DNA from: an uncultured Porphyromonadaceae bacterium
Lineage (GTDB): Bacteria; Bacteroidota; Bacteroidia; Bacteroidales; Muribaculaceae
Reading direction: 5' to 3'
NCBI GenBank assembly: GCA_947177605.1
Contig: CAMWUX010000042.1
Span: 1 to 8,283 of the forward strand
Length of the DNA stretch: 8,283 bases
The stretch's first letter is position 1, and each line of letters begins with the position of its first letter. Made by a program: the position numbers and the translations under genes. The notes under the pieces were generated by a model, which did no database searches, was not told the DNA's origin, and saw only the letters and a program-made list of their open reading frames with translations. Below, piece by piece: positions 1-6,417 of the stretch.

Positions 1-1
1 A

Positions 2-343
2 ACTGATACAATCCGAATTGACTGGGATTCTGTCGGCCGCCCGACGCTTATCATCTGGTCTCGCAGCTCGAATTTCCTCGGCCGGTTCATCGACACAAAT
101 TTTTCTGACATCAATCTCACGGAATTTCATTCCTCCGCAGCAAGTCAGAATACCGGTACCGTGGACCACATCGACCAGGAAACGAAAGAAAGCACGGCGG
201 AGATCCATGCCTCTCTATCGGTAGGCCGGATCATAGGGAATATATTTTTATTTCTCATATCTCTATACCTCGTATACATACTTCTCATCAACTTATGGCC
301 ACACCTGAAAAAATTGATCTCTTCGAGGCTATCGAACAGATGA
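2..343 (+). CDS. C-terminal part of a phage-module protein with a C-terminal membrane helix (5' truncated)
   Basis: The frame is open from the left edge to the stop at 341-343, giving 113 visible residues; the start lies outside the window. The visible part begins with a soluble stretch containing IRIDWDSVGRPTLIIWSR, then a polar linker rich in S, T, E and Q. A strongly hydrophobic segment follows (about visible residues 77-99, IIGNIFLFLISLYLVYILL) and then a short basic tail (LKKLISSRLSNR). That arrangement suggests a tail-anchored or bitopic inner-membrane protein with its C-terminus inside. I do not recognise the family. Its last 49 bases overlap the next gene, so the two are probably translationally coupled. 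An internal GTG at 161 would give only 60 aa, but the open frame and protein-like composition upstream argue for a longer product. Position just before the portal gene suggests a phage accessory or lysis-related role, which is inference only. Confidence 0.6.
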   Translation, partial: TDTIRIDWDSVGRPTLIIWSRSSNFLGRFIDTNFSDINLTEFHSSAASQNTGTVDHIDQETKESTAEIHASLSVGRIIGNIFLFLISLYLVYILLINLWPHLKKLISSRLSNR

Positions 344-585
344 AGGCGATATCTCTCGCCGGCGGATCCTTCTCGATGAAGTTCCGCAAATACAACCGTC
401 AGATGAAATCTGGTGGCGACCTCGTTACGATCAATGCGGCCAAGATCCGGCCGAAGGCTTCCGACGAGAAGATCGAAAACGCCAGCTATAAACTATTCTT
501 CACCGACACCGAGACAGGCCGCGCACTCAATTGCTGGCAACCGCTTATCGTGGAATTCAACGGCCGCCGAACGGTGTTAAACTGA
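295..585 (+). CDS. Small phage protein of unknown function (96 aa) upstream of the portal gene
   Basis: This 96-aa soluble protein starts with MATPEKIDLFEAIEQMKAIS. It has a short N-terminal helix-forming part and then a beta-rich part (FSMKFRKYNRQMKSGGDLVTI, YKLFFTDTETGRALNCWQPLIVEFNGRRTVLN). There is no signal peptide or membrane segment. The start at 295 lies inside the end of the preceding gene (49-base overlap), and 16 bases separate its stop from the portal ATG at 602, so it belongs to the same operon. The codon choice and GC-rich composition match the virion genes downstream. I do not recognise a named family; its position suggests a small conserved companion of the portal or packaging genes. 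The only alternative frame here is the tail of the membrane-anchored protein, whose end this start overlaps. Confidence 0.65.
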   Translation: MATPEKIDLFEAIEQMKAISLAGGSFSMKFRKYNRQMKSGGDLVTINAAKIRPKASDEKIENASYKLFFTDTETGRALNCWQPLIVEFNGRRTVLN

Positions 586-601
586 TCATACTTCCATCAC
601 T

Positions 602-1963
602 ATGAATATTCGCAGATCCGGAAATTTTGGGTTCGTCGACAATGGCACCGGCGAAATCTATACATTCAGCCTTAATGCTCGCTCATCAGGCTGGGCGCCG
701 TCGTCGTTTATGATCCGTGGTGGCCGAAGCTCCTTCGGCATATCTTATATTGCCGGGCCGAATGGATCGCGCATCATTCCATTCGGAGCCGACAACGATC
801 TGCCCGGCTATGTGGCGCGCGTACTCGAGAAGTTCTACGCCGGCGAGGGCATTATGGGTAAGAAAGCAGGGCTCCAGTGGGGCGAAGGTCCGAGATTGTA
901 CCGCGATGCCGTGTCCGACAATAATACGTTCTACAGGGAGTGGACGGTCGACAGGAATATCACGGCCGAGCTCGAGTCCTCGGATTACCTTACTGAAATG
1001 CACCGATGCCTGATCGATCTCTGTCACCTCGAAGGATTCTGGGTGAAGATCACACTCAATCGCGGCCGACGCATCGGCCAGCCACGCATTGCTAAAATCG
1101 AGCACGTACCCGCCTCGAAAGTCAGATACATATATCCGGGCGATGATTTTGCACAGCCTACGGAGGCCATGGTGGCCGACTGGCCGTTCGCAGACTCGCG
1201 CTACTCCCACATATATCCGCTTTTTGATCCGCGCGATCCCTTCAGGCACCCTGTATCACTCGGCTACTACAATATATATTCCTACTGTCATGATCATTAT
1301 AGCGTGCCGCGATTCGTCGGGGCATTCGACTGGCTGGAGCTGGCCGGCACTCTCGCTAAGATCCTGTCGGCATACAACGAAAACGCTTCGGCAATATCTA
1401 TGCACATCGAATCTCCGCAGAGCTACTGGGATGATGCCGAGGCCCGCATCAAGGAAGTCTGCCAGCAGACAGGTACACCGTATCGTGCTGAGATGCTTGA
1501 AGAGTTCAAGGATGCTGCCATGGAAAAGTTCGCCGCATCGATGTCCGGGCGCACAAATGCCGGCAAGTTCCTCCATACATCCAACTTCTGGAGTGCTGAA
1601 GCCAATAATTTCGAGGGTTGGAAGGTGACACCGATCGACAAGAAGATCAAGGATTACATCGAGGCTCAGGTGGCCATCTGCAAGAAAGCTGAGGCAGCAG
1701 CCACATCCGGATTCGGCCTCGATCCGTCGCTGGCCAACCTGATCTTAGACACGAAACTCGGATCCGGCTCGGAAAAGCTCTACGCTCTCAAGGTCTATAA
1801 CGCCACCGAGACAGCGGTACCCGATATGGTGCTGTGCAAGCCTTGGCAGCAGATGATCAGCGCTAACCATCCCGGTACCGACATACGTATCGGACTATAC
1901 CGGACTGTCGTCGATGCCGAAAAGAATGTCAATCCCGAAAACCGAGTGAAAGCGAATGCGTGA
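602..1963 (+). CDS. Phage portal protein (putative)
   Basis: At 453 aa this has the usual length of a phage portal, the dodecameric ring at one capsid vertex through which DNA is packaged and ejected. Recognisable traits of the Bacteroidales portal type are the N-terminal IIPFGADNDLPGYVARVL followed by MGKKAGLQWGEGPRLY (residues about 58-100), a middle part on substrate-independent beta strands (ARIAKIEHVPASKVRYIYP-like region around residue 165-180), and a C-terminal helical part with AATSGFGLDPSLANLI and LGSGSEKLYALKVYNA (about residues 365-400). This corresponds to the portal clip and crown-side helices in such proteins. It starts at ATG 602 without a Shine-Dalgarno sequence, as is normal in Bacteroidetes. 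Its last 8 bases overlap the PLD-like gene. The assignment comes from pattern recognition and operon position, not from a database search. Confidence 0.75.
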   Translation: MNIRRSGNFGFVDNGTGEIYTFSLNARSSGWAPSSFMIRGGRSSFGISYIAGPNGSRIIPFGADNDLPGYVARVLEKFYAGEGIMGKKAGLQWGEGPRLYRDAVSDNNTFYREWTVDRNITAELESSDYLTEMHRCLIDLCHLEGFWVKITLNRGRRIGQPRIAKIEHVPASKVRYIYPGDDFAQPTEAMVADWPFADSRYSHIYPLFDPRDPFRHPVSLGYYNIYSYCHDHYSVPRFVGAFDWLELAGTLAKILSAYNENASAISMHIESPQSYWDDAEARIKEVCQQTGTPYRAEMLEEFKDAAMEKFAASMSGRTNAGKFLHTSNFWSAEANNFEGWKVTPIDKKIKDYIEAQVAICKKAEAAATSGFGLDPSLANLILDTKLGSGSEKLYALKVYNATETAVPDMVLCKPWQQMISANHPGTDIRIGLYRTVVDAEKNVNPENRVKANA

Positions 1964-2636
1964 TCTCTTCGTAAATACCACCCAGACAGAGTCAGGCGAT
2001 AAGCCAAGTGATCAAAAGCGCCCCGATGATCCGAATAAAGATCGCAGCGTTCAGGTGCGCGCTACCTGTGGCCGATACTTCGAACGGCGGGTGAAGTCTG
2101 AGCTCGCACTGGAGGAAGAGCTGCCATGGCACTTCGATACCGGTATGGCGTATCATTGCTTCTCATTCGGCGATGTAGATAGCCTCACATACCTCCGCGC
2201 TATAATCAAGCAGCAGCCGGTGGAATATGTACTGATCTCTACCTGGTGTATGGCTGCGACGGATGTCGAAGAGATTAAGAAATGGATCCGGCGCGGGGAT
2301 CTCAAACACATAGATTTATACGTGGGCGAAATTTTTCAGGCGAGCTACGCTTCCATATATCTCATGCTGGCGGAACTGGTGAAGGAGTTCGGCGGCCGTG
2401 TGGCCATCTTCAGGAATCACTCGAAAGTCATGGCCGGATTTGGCTCCCGGTTCGATTTCGTGATCGAGAGCAGCGCCAATGTCAACACCAATCCGCGAAG
2501 CGAAGCCACCGTGATCACTGTCGATACTGGGCTCGCCCGATGGTATAAAGAAGAAATATTCGATAAAATACAGTCGTTCAACCACGACTTCGACGGCTGG
2601 AAACCCTATAAACTGAAACGCGATGAAACTATTTGA
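1956..2636 (+). CDS. Phospholipase D-like (single HxK motif) phage protein
   Basis: This is a 226-aa protein. The first 35 or so residues are polar and probably disordered (TQTESGDKPSDQKRPDDPNK). The remainder resembles a PLD-fold domain: FSFGDVDSLTYLRAII (about 69-84), YVLISTWCM (91-99), a helical part, then RVAIFRNHSKVMAGFG (148-163) with the HxK pair H155 and K157, and the strand VIESSANVNTNPRSE (169-183). That last stretch matches the SSxN(x)nPR(x)E signature after the active-site strand of PLD-like proteins. The usual Asp four residues after the Lys is not obvious, so the HKD motif is incomplete, and one copy per chain implies dimerisation if active. It overlaps the portal gene by 8 bases and the DUF6712 gene by 14. 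PLD-like proteins do occur beside phage packaging genes; the role here (nuclease, maturation or exclusion function) is unknown. Confidence 0.7.
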   Translation: MRDLFVNTTQTESGDKPSDQKRPDDPNKDRSVQVRATCGRYFERRVKSELALEEELPWHFDTGMAYHCFSFGDVDSLTYLRAIIKQQPVEYVLISTWCMAATDVEEIKKWIRRGDLKHIDLYVGEIFQASYASIYLMLAELVKEFGGRVAIFRNHSKVMAGFGSRFDFVIESSANVNTNPRSEATVITVDTGLARWYKEEIFDKIQSFNHDFDGWKPYKLKRDETI

Positions 2637-3573
2637 CCGTGACGGCGCCGGTGCCGCCGAGATCGTGGCTGCAATCGGCCTGATCGCCGATGATATTACT
2701 TTCGACAAATGGGAACCGCTGCTCCCCCTGGGTATACGCGACGTAGAGGCCATCGTAGGCTCCGAGACAGTACGCGCTCTGGCCGAGTTTTACGAAGCAG
2801 GCGGAATGGAGACCGACTCCGTTCCGGCTTCTGCATCCGGAGCTCTCCGATATCTCAAGCAGGCGGTGGCATTCTTCACATGGCTCAAGATCATACCTAC
2901 GCTCGATGCGCAGCATGGCGACTCAGGACGTGCGGCCCGTCTCGGAGAGAACGAGAAGGGACTGTCATCGCTTGAGAAATTCCACGATGAAGAAAACATA
3001 TTGCGACTGGCCTACGAGGCTACCGACGCTCTGATCGCTGAGCTCGATCGTCACGGCTTCGAGTTCTGGACCACCTCACGCAAATACCGTATGCGCGACG
3101 GCCTGCTGATCCGGAGCAAAGAGCAGTTCGACGAATACTACAATATCGGATCGCACCGCTTGTTCGTGACCCTGCTTCCTATGATCCGGGAAGTGCAGTC
3201 CGCCGATGTGGCGCCGGTAATCGGCCGAAAGTTCATGAAGTCTATTCTCGAGGGCGATGACGCCATAAGCGATGTCCTTATGGAGCCGGCAGCTCGCGCC
3301 GTGGCTCTCCTTACCATGAAGAAGGCGGTGGAGCGCTTGCCCGTGGAAGTATTGCCCGAAGGGATCGTACAGGTACAGCAATCGCAGCCCGTCAAGTCAC
3401 GGCTCAAGGCTGAGAAGGCGGCTCGCGATGCCGTGGCGGCTGCTCTCGGATCTGATGCGTCCAGGTACATCACGCAGCTTCAGGATCTCGTAGCCGCCCT
3501 CGAAGCCGATAACGCTCCGGTCGACCGGCATATAGCCGGCCCGATAGTTCATAGTAAAGGAATGTCGTTCTGA
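2623..3573 (+). CDS. DUF6712 family phage protein, probable head-tail connector or adaptor
   Basis: This 316-aa soluble, mostly helical protein follows the DUF6712 pattern known in Bacteroidetes phages. An N-terminal helical half (IADDITFDKWEPLLPLGIRD, ALRYLKQAVAFFTWLKIIPT, with an early GDSGRAA turn) is followed by FEFWTTSRKYR (about 151-161) and EQFDEYYNIGSHRLFVTLLP (167-186). The conserved MIREVQSADVAPVIG segment and the closing LLTMKKAVERLPVEVLPEGI (226-246) come next. The C-terminal 60 residues look like an extended or coiled-coil tail. Family membership is recognised from these motifs. The connector role is inference from its place between the portal and the tail-completion genes. The start overlaps the PLD-like gene by 14 bases, and only one base separates its stop from the next ATG, so the genes are tightly coupled. 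Confidence 0.72.
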   Translation: MKLFDRDGAGAAEIVAAIGLIADDITFDKWEPLLPLGIRDVEAIVGSETVRALAEFYEAGGMETDSVPASASGALRYLKQAVAFFTWLKIIPTLDAQHGDSGRAARLGENEKGLSSLEKFHDEENILRLAYEATDALIAELDRHGFEFWTTSRKYRMRDGLLIRSKEQFDEYYNIGSHRLFVTLLPMIREVQSADVAPVIGRKFMKSILEGDDAISDVLMEPAARAVALLTMKKAVERLPVEVLPEGIVQVQQSQPVKSRLKAEKAARDAVAAALGSDASRYITQLQDLVAALEADNAPVDRHIAGPIVHSKGMSF

Positions 3574-3574
3574 T

Positions 3575-4393
3575 ATGATCGCGATAAAGACAAGAGGAAA
3601 GACTGTCGATGTACCACAGTACGTCGATGAGCTCACGCCGAAACAGTACCGGTATTATTGTATGCTGGCATCGATGCTGGCTGCCGGATCCATAGATCTC
3701 GAATATTTCCGCATACGCTGGATCTCCTTCCTACTCGGACTCGGCCGGCTGGACTACACGCTGCTGCTCCCGCAATATATCGCGGAAATCGACCGCCAGG
3801 CTCATGCCATTACCGACGGATATATCATCGCCACCGGGCAGCCTGCGCCTCATGACACACGTATCGACTTCGACACGCCCCGGAATATTATGCCGCAATT
3901 CGATGACTATAAAGGACCCGGCGACTGGCTCGACGGAATGACGTTCGGCGAATTTGTGCAGTGCGCTACAATCATCGAGGCGGTAGCACAGCCGGGCGCC
4001 TCGCCTGGTGAAGTGACCGAAAGCTACGAAGAGATCGCCAGGGTCATGTATCACATACCGGAATCCGACAATGTCCCGCTGATCCTGGCATTCCACGCTC
4101 CGATGTTTTTCGTCAATGTGTGGCGCCGGATCCAGAGCGGCCCTATCGATATCAATGGTAAGAAAATCGACTTCTCTATCATCTTCAAAGCCGTGGGGCC
4201 AAAACGCCCCGACGACAAAACCGGATGGCTCGGGATTACCTACGAGGTGGCTACCGCAGGCCTGTTCGGCAATGTCGCCGGTGTAGAAGCCTCGGATTTC
4301 TGGTCGGTACTGTTGTATCTGTATAAATGTAAATTCGACTACATCAACGACCTGAAGGAAAGCCGGAGCAAGTCGGCAAATAAGAAATACTAA
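3575..4393 (+). CDS. Conserved phage-module protein of unknown function (272 aa)
   Basis: This 272-aa protein begins MIAIKTRGKTVDVPQYVDELTP one base after the preceding stop. The N-terminal 60 residues contain LTPKQYRYYCMLASMLAAG and FRIRWISFLLGLGRLDY, a helical segment followed by an acidic middle part. Further on are GDWLDGMTFGEFVQCATII and YEEIARVMYHIPESD, and the C-terminus (WSVLLYLYKCKFDYINDL) is helical and ends basic. It has no signal peptide and no convincing membrane helix. I recognise the overall type as one that sits between the connector and tail-completion genes in Bacteroidales prophages, but I cannot assign a function. A structural or assembly role fits the position. An opposite-strand frame of similar length (3731-4408) exists but lacks protein-like features and is most likely a shadow. 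Confidence 0.68.
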   Translation: MIAIKTRGKTVDVPQYVDELTPKQYRYYCMLASMLAAGSIDLEYFRIRWISFLLGLGRLDYTLLLPQYIAEIDRQAHAITDGYIIATGQPAPHDTRIDFDTPRNIMPQFDDYKGPGDWLDGMTFGEFVQCATIIEAVAQPGASPGEVTESYEEIARVMYHIPESDNVPLILAFHAPMFFVNVWRRIQSGPIDINGKKIDFSIIFKAVGPKRPDDKTGWLGITYEVATAGLFGNVAGVEASDFWSVLLYLYKCKFDYINDLKESRSKSANKKY

Positions 4394-4414
4394 CCGTATC
4401 AAATCCACACTTCT

Positions 4415-4849
4415 ATGATTTCACTCACTCTCTACCGCGAATACTGGGAGGGCATAGCCCGCCGCGTCGACGGGATCTCCGGCGCGCTGGCAGTAACCAT
4501 CGACAAGTCGATGGGCGATAAGATCAAGGCGCTCCCTAAAGGATCCACTACTCTGTTCATCCTTCCTCCCGGCGCCGAGGGAGCCGGAAATGTCGACCGG
4601 TTTGTGGAGAAAAATATGTGTGTCGTGTTCCTGATGGCGAAGTATGACCCGCAGCGCAAATCGGCATTCGAGCTGCTTGAAGAGACTCAGCCCGTGATCG
4701 AGCGGGTCAAGGGCATAATGATCGCAGACCAGGCAGCTGGATGTCCGGTGATGCGAATCGACGTCTCAAGCATCGACACGATGCCGGAGACAGAGCTGTA
4801 TGGCACATTCGCCGGATGGTCACTCGCATTCAATATCAAATCTGCCTGA
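4415..4849 (+). CDS. Small phage protein, possible tail-terminator or tail-completion protein (144 aa)
   Basis: This 144-aa protein starts MISLTLYREYWEGIARRVDG. Its middle has strand-like segments (STTLFILPPG, MCVVFLMAKYDPQ), a helix (FELLEETQPVIERVKGIMI), and the ending ELYGTFAGWSLAFNIKSA. Mixed alpha/beta proteins of this size that end in a GW.L.F.I strand are common as tail-terminator or tail-completion proteins after the connector genes of tailed phages. The assignment rests on size, position and ending only. It is separated by 21 bases from the gene before it and by 2 bases from the next ATG, so it is in the same transcript. It could also be an unrelated minor structural protein. Confidence 0.6.
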   Translation: MISLTLYREYWEGIARRVDGISGALAVTIDKSMGDKIKALPKGSTTLFILPPGAEGAGNVDRFVEKNMCVVFLMAKYDPQRKSAFELLEETQPVIERVKGIMIADQAAGCPVMRIDVSSIDTMPETELYGTFAGWSLAFNIKSA

Positions 4850-4851
4850 CA

Positions 4852-5250
4852 ATGGAATCGGCCAATGTAGTATCGAAATATTTCACTGAATATGTTCGCA
4901 AAGGCTTCCGGAATATATTCGCAGAGCAGCGCGCCATAGCCGCACGTAAGATCTATGACCACGAGGCTATCACCCGCGAGGGATATCCCCGCAGCCGGTC
5001 ACATGAGCTCGAGCGCGCTCTCCAGAGCCCGCGATTCGATATCCGGTCGGCGGGAAGCGGTATCACGGCCAATGCCTCCTACCCCTCCTATATCCGATTT
5101 CTCGATATGAAGCGCCTCGGTAACTACCGGATATACAATCGCCCCGTGTGGGGAGTACTCTACAAGGAGACATTTCAGGATATCCGATACGAGTTCAGCG
5201 ACTGGCTCCGCCGGAACTTCGGCGAAGAAATACGTAAATCATTCCAATAA
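4852..5250 (+). CDS. Small phage morphogenesis protein, HK97-gp10-like or minor capsid type (132 aa)
   Basis: I chose ATG 4852 as start because it lies two bases after the preceding stop. A longer in-frame opening from 4741 would overlap 109 bases of the gene before it. The 132-aa product is strongly basic at both ends. It has an N-terminal helix (SANVVSKYFTEYVRKGFRNI), then SHELERALQSPRFDIRSAGS (about 49-68), ASYPSYIRFLDMKRLG, and YRIYNRPVWGVLYKETFQDI with a C-terminal amphipathic helix. The SxELxxALxxP...Y..FLDM...IYNRP pattern recalls minor capsid or head-tail joining proteins of the gp10/neck type that follow portal-connector genes in Bacteroidetes phages. This is recognition by pattern; the function is inferred from place in the operon. 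Confidence 0.62.
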   Translation: MESANVVSKYFTEYVRKGFRNIFAEQRAIAARKIYDHEAITREGYPRSRSHELERALQSPRFDIRSAGSGITANASYPSYIRFLDMKRLGNYRIYNRPVWGVLYKETFQDIRYEFSDWLRRNFGEEIRKSFQ

Positions 5251-5268
5251 CCCATAATAATTATCCCT

Positions 5269-5517
5269 ATGAAAAAAATCAAATTCATCGTGGCCGCTAT
5301 CATCCGCGGCACTCTGTTGCTCACTCCCGGTGTGGCATTCGCCATCTGGCAGTGGTGCAAGGCATCGGCACTCGTCAATATACTGGCGGCCGTAGGCCTC
5401 GAAGCCATCTTTCTATTTCTGTTCGCATTCCTTAAGGTGGCGCTCGACGTAGCCCAAAAGCGCGTAGCAGCGGCCGACAATGCCGATGCCGACGCCGATC
5501 AATCCGAAACCATATAG
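5269..5517 (+). CDS. Small two-helix membrane protein, holin-like candidate (82 aa)
   Basis: This 82-aa protein begins MKKIKFIVAAIIRGTLLLTP. The first hydrophobic stretch is about residues 6-28, after a basic N-terminus. The second is about 34-61 (ALVNILAAVGLEAIFLFLFAFLK). The hydrophilic tail is highly acidic (DNADADADQSETI). Two membrane helices, short length and a charged C-terminus fit a class of small phage holins, but no sequence family is recognised, so another small inner-membrane protein is equally possible. It follows the morphogenesis gene after 18 bases and is the last gene before the intrinsic terminator at 5550-5578. A lysin gene is not visible beside it. Confidence 0.6.
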   Translation: MKKIKFIVAAIIRGTLLLTPGVAFAIWQWCKASALVNILAAVGLEAIFLFLFAFLKVALDVAQKRVAAADNADADADQSETI

Positions 5518-5549
5518 CAAGGCGCTCGCCTTCACTCGTTGCATCCCTT

Positions 5550-5578
5550 CCCCCGCCCCTGCCGGCGGGGGATTTTTT
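5550..5578 (+). terminator. Rho-independent terminator ending the virion module
   Basis: A perfect 8-bp stem, CCCCCGCC (5550-5557) with GGCGGGGG (5564-5571), closes a 6-base loop CCTGCC and is followed by A and six T residues (5573-5578). It lies 33 bases after the stop of the two-helix membrane protein gene and before the promoter of the next cassette. It therefore separates the GC-rich virion genes from the AT-richer cargo. Confidence 0.9.
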
Positions 5579-5600
5579 AACTATGACACTATATATAGAC

Positions 5601-5631
5601 TTGGTGTTTAAGAAAAATATTTGTAACTTTG
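5601..5631 (+). promoter_or_regulatory. Bacteroidetes-type promoter for the three-gene cassette
   Basis: A -33-like TTGG at 5601-5604 is separated by 19 bases from TAACTTTG (5624-5631), which matches the TAnnTTTG -7 element of Bacteroidetes sigma factors. The expected start of transcription is about 5638, giving a leader of about 75 bases before the ATG at 5715. The promoter lies directly after a strong terminator, so the cassette is transcribed independently of the phage late genes. Confidence 0.8.
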
Positions 5632-5655
5632 CACCGCTTTTAACAACGAAAAGGA

Positions 5656-5702
5656 TGGTTGCGTGAACATATACTTATGATTATATGTTTATTAAGTAAC
5701 CA
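5656..5702 (+). promoter_or_regulatory. Dyad in the cassette leader, candidate autoregulatory operator or RNA hairpin
   Basis: Inner arms AACATATA (5666-5673) and TATATGTT (5682-5689) form a perfect 8-bp inverted repeat with an 8-base centre. Outer arms TGGTT (5656-5660) and AACCA (5698-5702) extend it. It sits in the leader between the promoter and the first gene, where antitoxin-family proteins often bind to repress their own operon. It is not followed by a T run, so it is not an ordinary terminator. Operator function is inference. Confidence 0.4.
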
Positions 5703-5714
5703 ACATATGATACA

Positions 5715-5954
5715 ATGGGTCAATTAGCAGATAAAGTACTTCAGTACTTACATACAACACCGTCCGACCAACTTCGTCAAGATTGGGAAGATCTCAAACA
5801 GTATAATCAAGGTCCGGATATCTTGTCCGTACTATCTAATTATGGCCGAATTTCGTTAGAGTCTCCTCTACCTACCATATACGAGCCTACTCACACTATT
5901 CGAGTCGATTACTCATCAATATTTACTTGTTCTGAGTTATATCTGTCAGCCTGA
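5715..5954 (+). CDS. Putative antitoxin of a SecB-associated toxin-antitoxin-chaperone cassette (79 aa)
   Basis: This 79-aa protein begins MGQLADKVLQYLHTTPSDQL and continues with RQDWEDLKQYNQGPDILSVL. That N-terminal pattern (a helix, then TPxDQLxxDWEDLKxYNxGPD) is one I associate with small Bacteroidetes antitoxins encoded beside SecB-like proteins. After about residue 45 the chain becomes hydrophobic and strand-prone (LPTIYEPTHTIRVDYSSIFT). In TAC systems such a C-terminal tail is the chaperone-addiction segment that the SecB-like protein recognises; that role is inferred here. The stop overlaps the next ATG as TGATG (5952-5956), indicating translational coupling. There is no recognisable DNA-binding helix-turn-helix, so direct repression of its own promoter is uncertain. 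Base composition is AT-richer than the virion genes, consistent with acquired cargo. Confidence 0.65.
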   Translation: MGQLADKVLQYLHTTPSDQLRQDWEDLKQYNQGPDILSVLSNYGRISLESPLPTIYEPTHTIRVDYSSIFTCSELYLSA

Positions 5955-6391
5955 TGCCAAATAATGATCATATCGATGCCGCCTTCTCTTTTGAGAATTA
6001 TAAGTTTACTGAAGCTTATATAAATTTAGGCGCGCTAACTGAAGAAGACGGTCTAAACATTGATTTTCTTCCGAGTGGAGTGTACGATCCCAAAACAGGA
6101 GTATATGAGATGACGTTAGGCTTCTGCGCGTCAATAAAAGGAGCCAACGATGAGTTTGTTAAGATAGTAAAAGTGAAATGTATCGCTATTTTTAAGTTCA
6201 GGACTGTACTTCCTTTCGAGGATATACCTATGTTCTTCTTCACGAACTCGACCGCAATAATATATCCTTACATACGCGCATTCGTAAGCACTCTTACCGT
6301 ACAGGCTAATTTTAATGCAATCGTCTTGCCAACTCTCAATATCTCTACTTTAGGGGTGGAGCTTAAAGAGAGGACGACAATCAAGAAATAA
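5954..6391 (+). CDS. SecB-like chaperone (TAC-associated)
   Basis: This 145-aa protein is close to the usual SecB length of about 150. The first part carries strand-rich segments (FSFENYKFTEAYINLGALTE). The second half holds the SecB fingerprint: FEDIPMFFFTNSTAIIYPYI (about residues 92-111) and RAFVSTLTVQANFNAIVLPT followed by LNISTLGVEL. These correspond to the SecB segment with FPYAR...(I/V)S.LT...G.F..L.LP.INF. Generalised SecB proteins hold unfolded chains for export; the TAC-associated ones protect an antitoxin from degradation until the system is triggered. The second role is favoured because the gene sits between a small putative antitoxin and a putative ADP-ribosyltransferase. Its ATG overlaps the antitoxin stop, and 23 bases separate its stop from the toxin start. 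No other secretion gene is nearby, which argues against a housekeeping secB. Confidence 0.75.
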   Translation: MPNNDHIDAAFSFENYKFTEAYINLGALTEEDGLNIDFLPSGVYDPKTGVYEMTLGFCASIKGANDEFVKIVKVKCIAIFKFRTVLPFEDIPMFFFTNSTAIIYPYIRAFVSTLTVQANFNAIVLPTLNISTLGVELKERTTIKK

Positions 6392-6397
6392 CGCTTT

Positions 6398-6417
6398 GGG
6401 GAGGTTATACAATCTTG
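6398..6417 (+). promoter_or_regulatory. Shine-Dalgarno site and TTG start of the toxin gene
   Basis: GGGGAGG (6398-6404) is followed by ten bases and TTG (6415-6417). The frame upstream of this TTG back to the stop at 6364-6366 has no ATG or GTG, and the ATG at 6420 is in another frame that closes within a dozen codons. A purine-rich Shine-Dalgarno is unusual for Bacteroidetes genes, most of which here lack one, so this site decides the start. Confidence 0.55.

Noticed and set aside
18..224. 68-codon + strand frame at the left edge
   Set aside because: It overlaps the open frame that continues from outside the window and encodes a membrane anchor; its translation is Ser/Arg-rich and shadow-like.
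686..1249. Long open frame on the - strand inside the portal gene
   Set aside because: It lies wholly within the portal frame, has no promoter or operon context, and its translation is Arg/His-rich without recognisable motifs; it is a shadow of a GC-rich gene.
3731..4408. 225-codon open frame on the - strand opposite the 272-aa gene
   Set aside because: The + strand frame fits the operon with one-base spacing and has protein-like composition; the - strand frame has none of these supports.
4741..4851. Longer start for the 132-aa morphogenesis gene
   Set aside because: It would overlap the end of the preceding gene by 109 bases, while ATG 4852 lies two bases after that gene's stop.
5954..6391. 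Housekeeping secB for general protein export
   Set aside because: No secretion genes are near, composition and operon link it to the small putative antitoxin and toxin, and it lies in prophage cargo.
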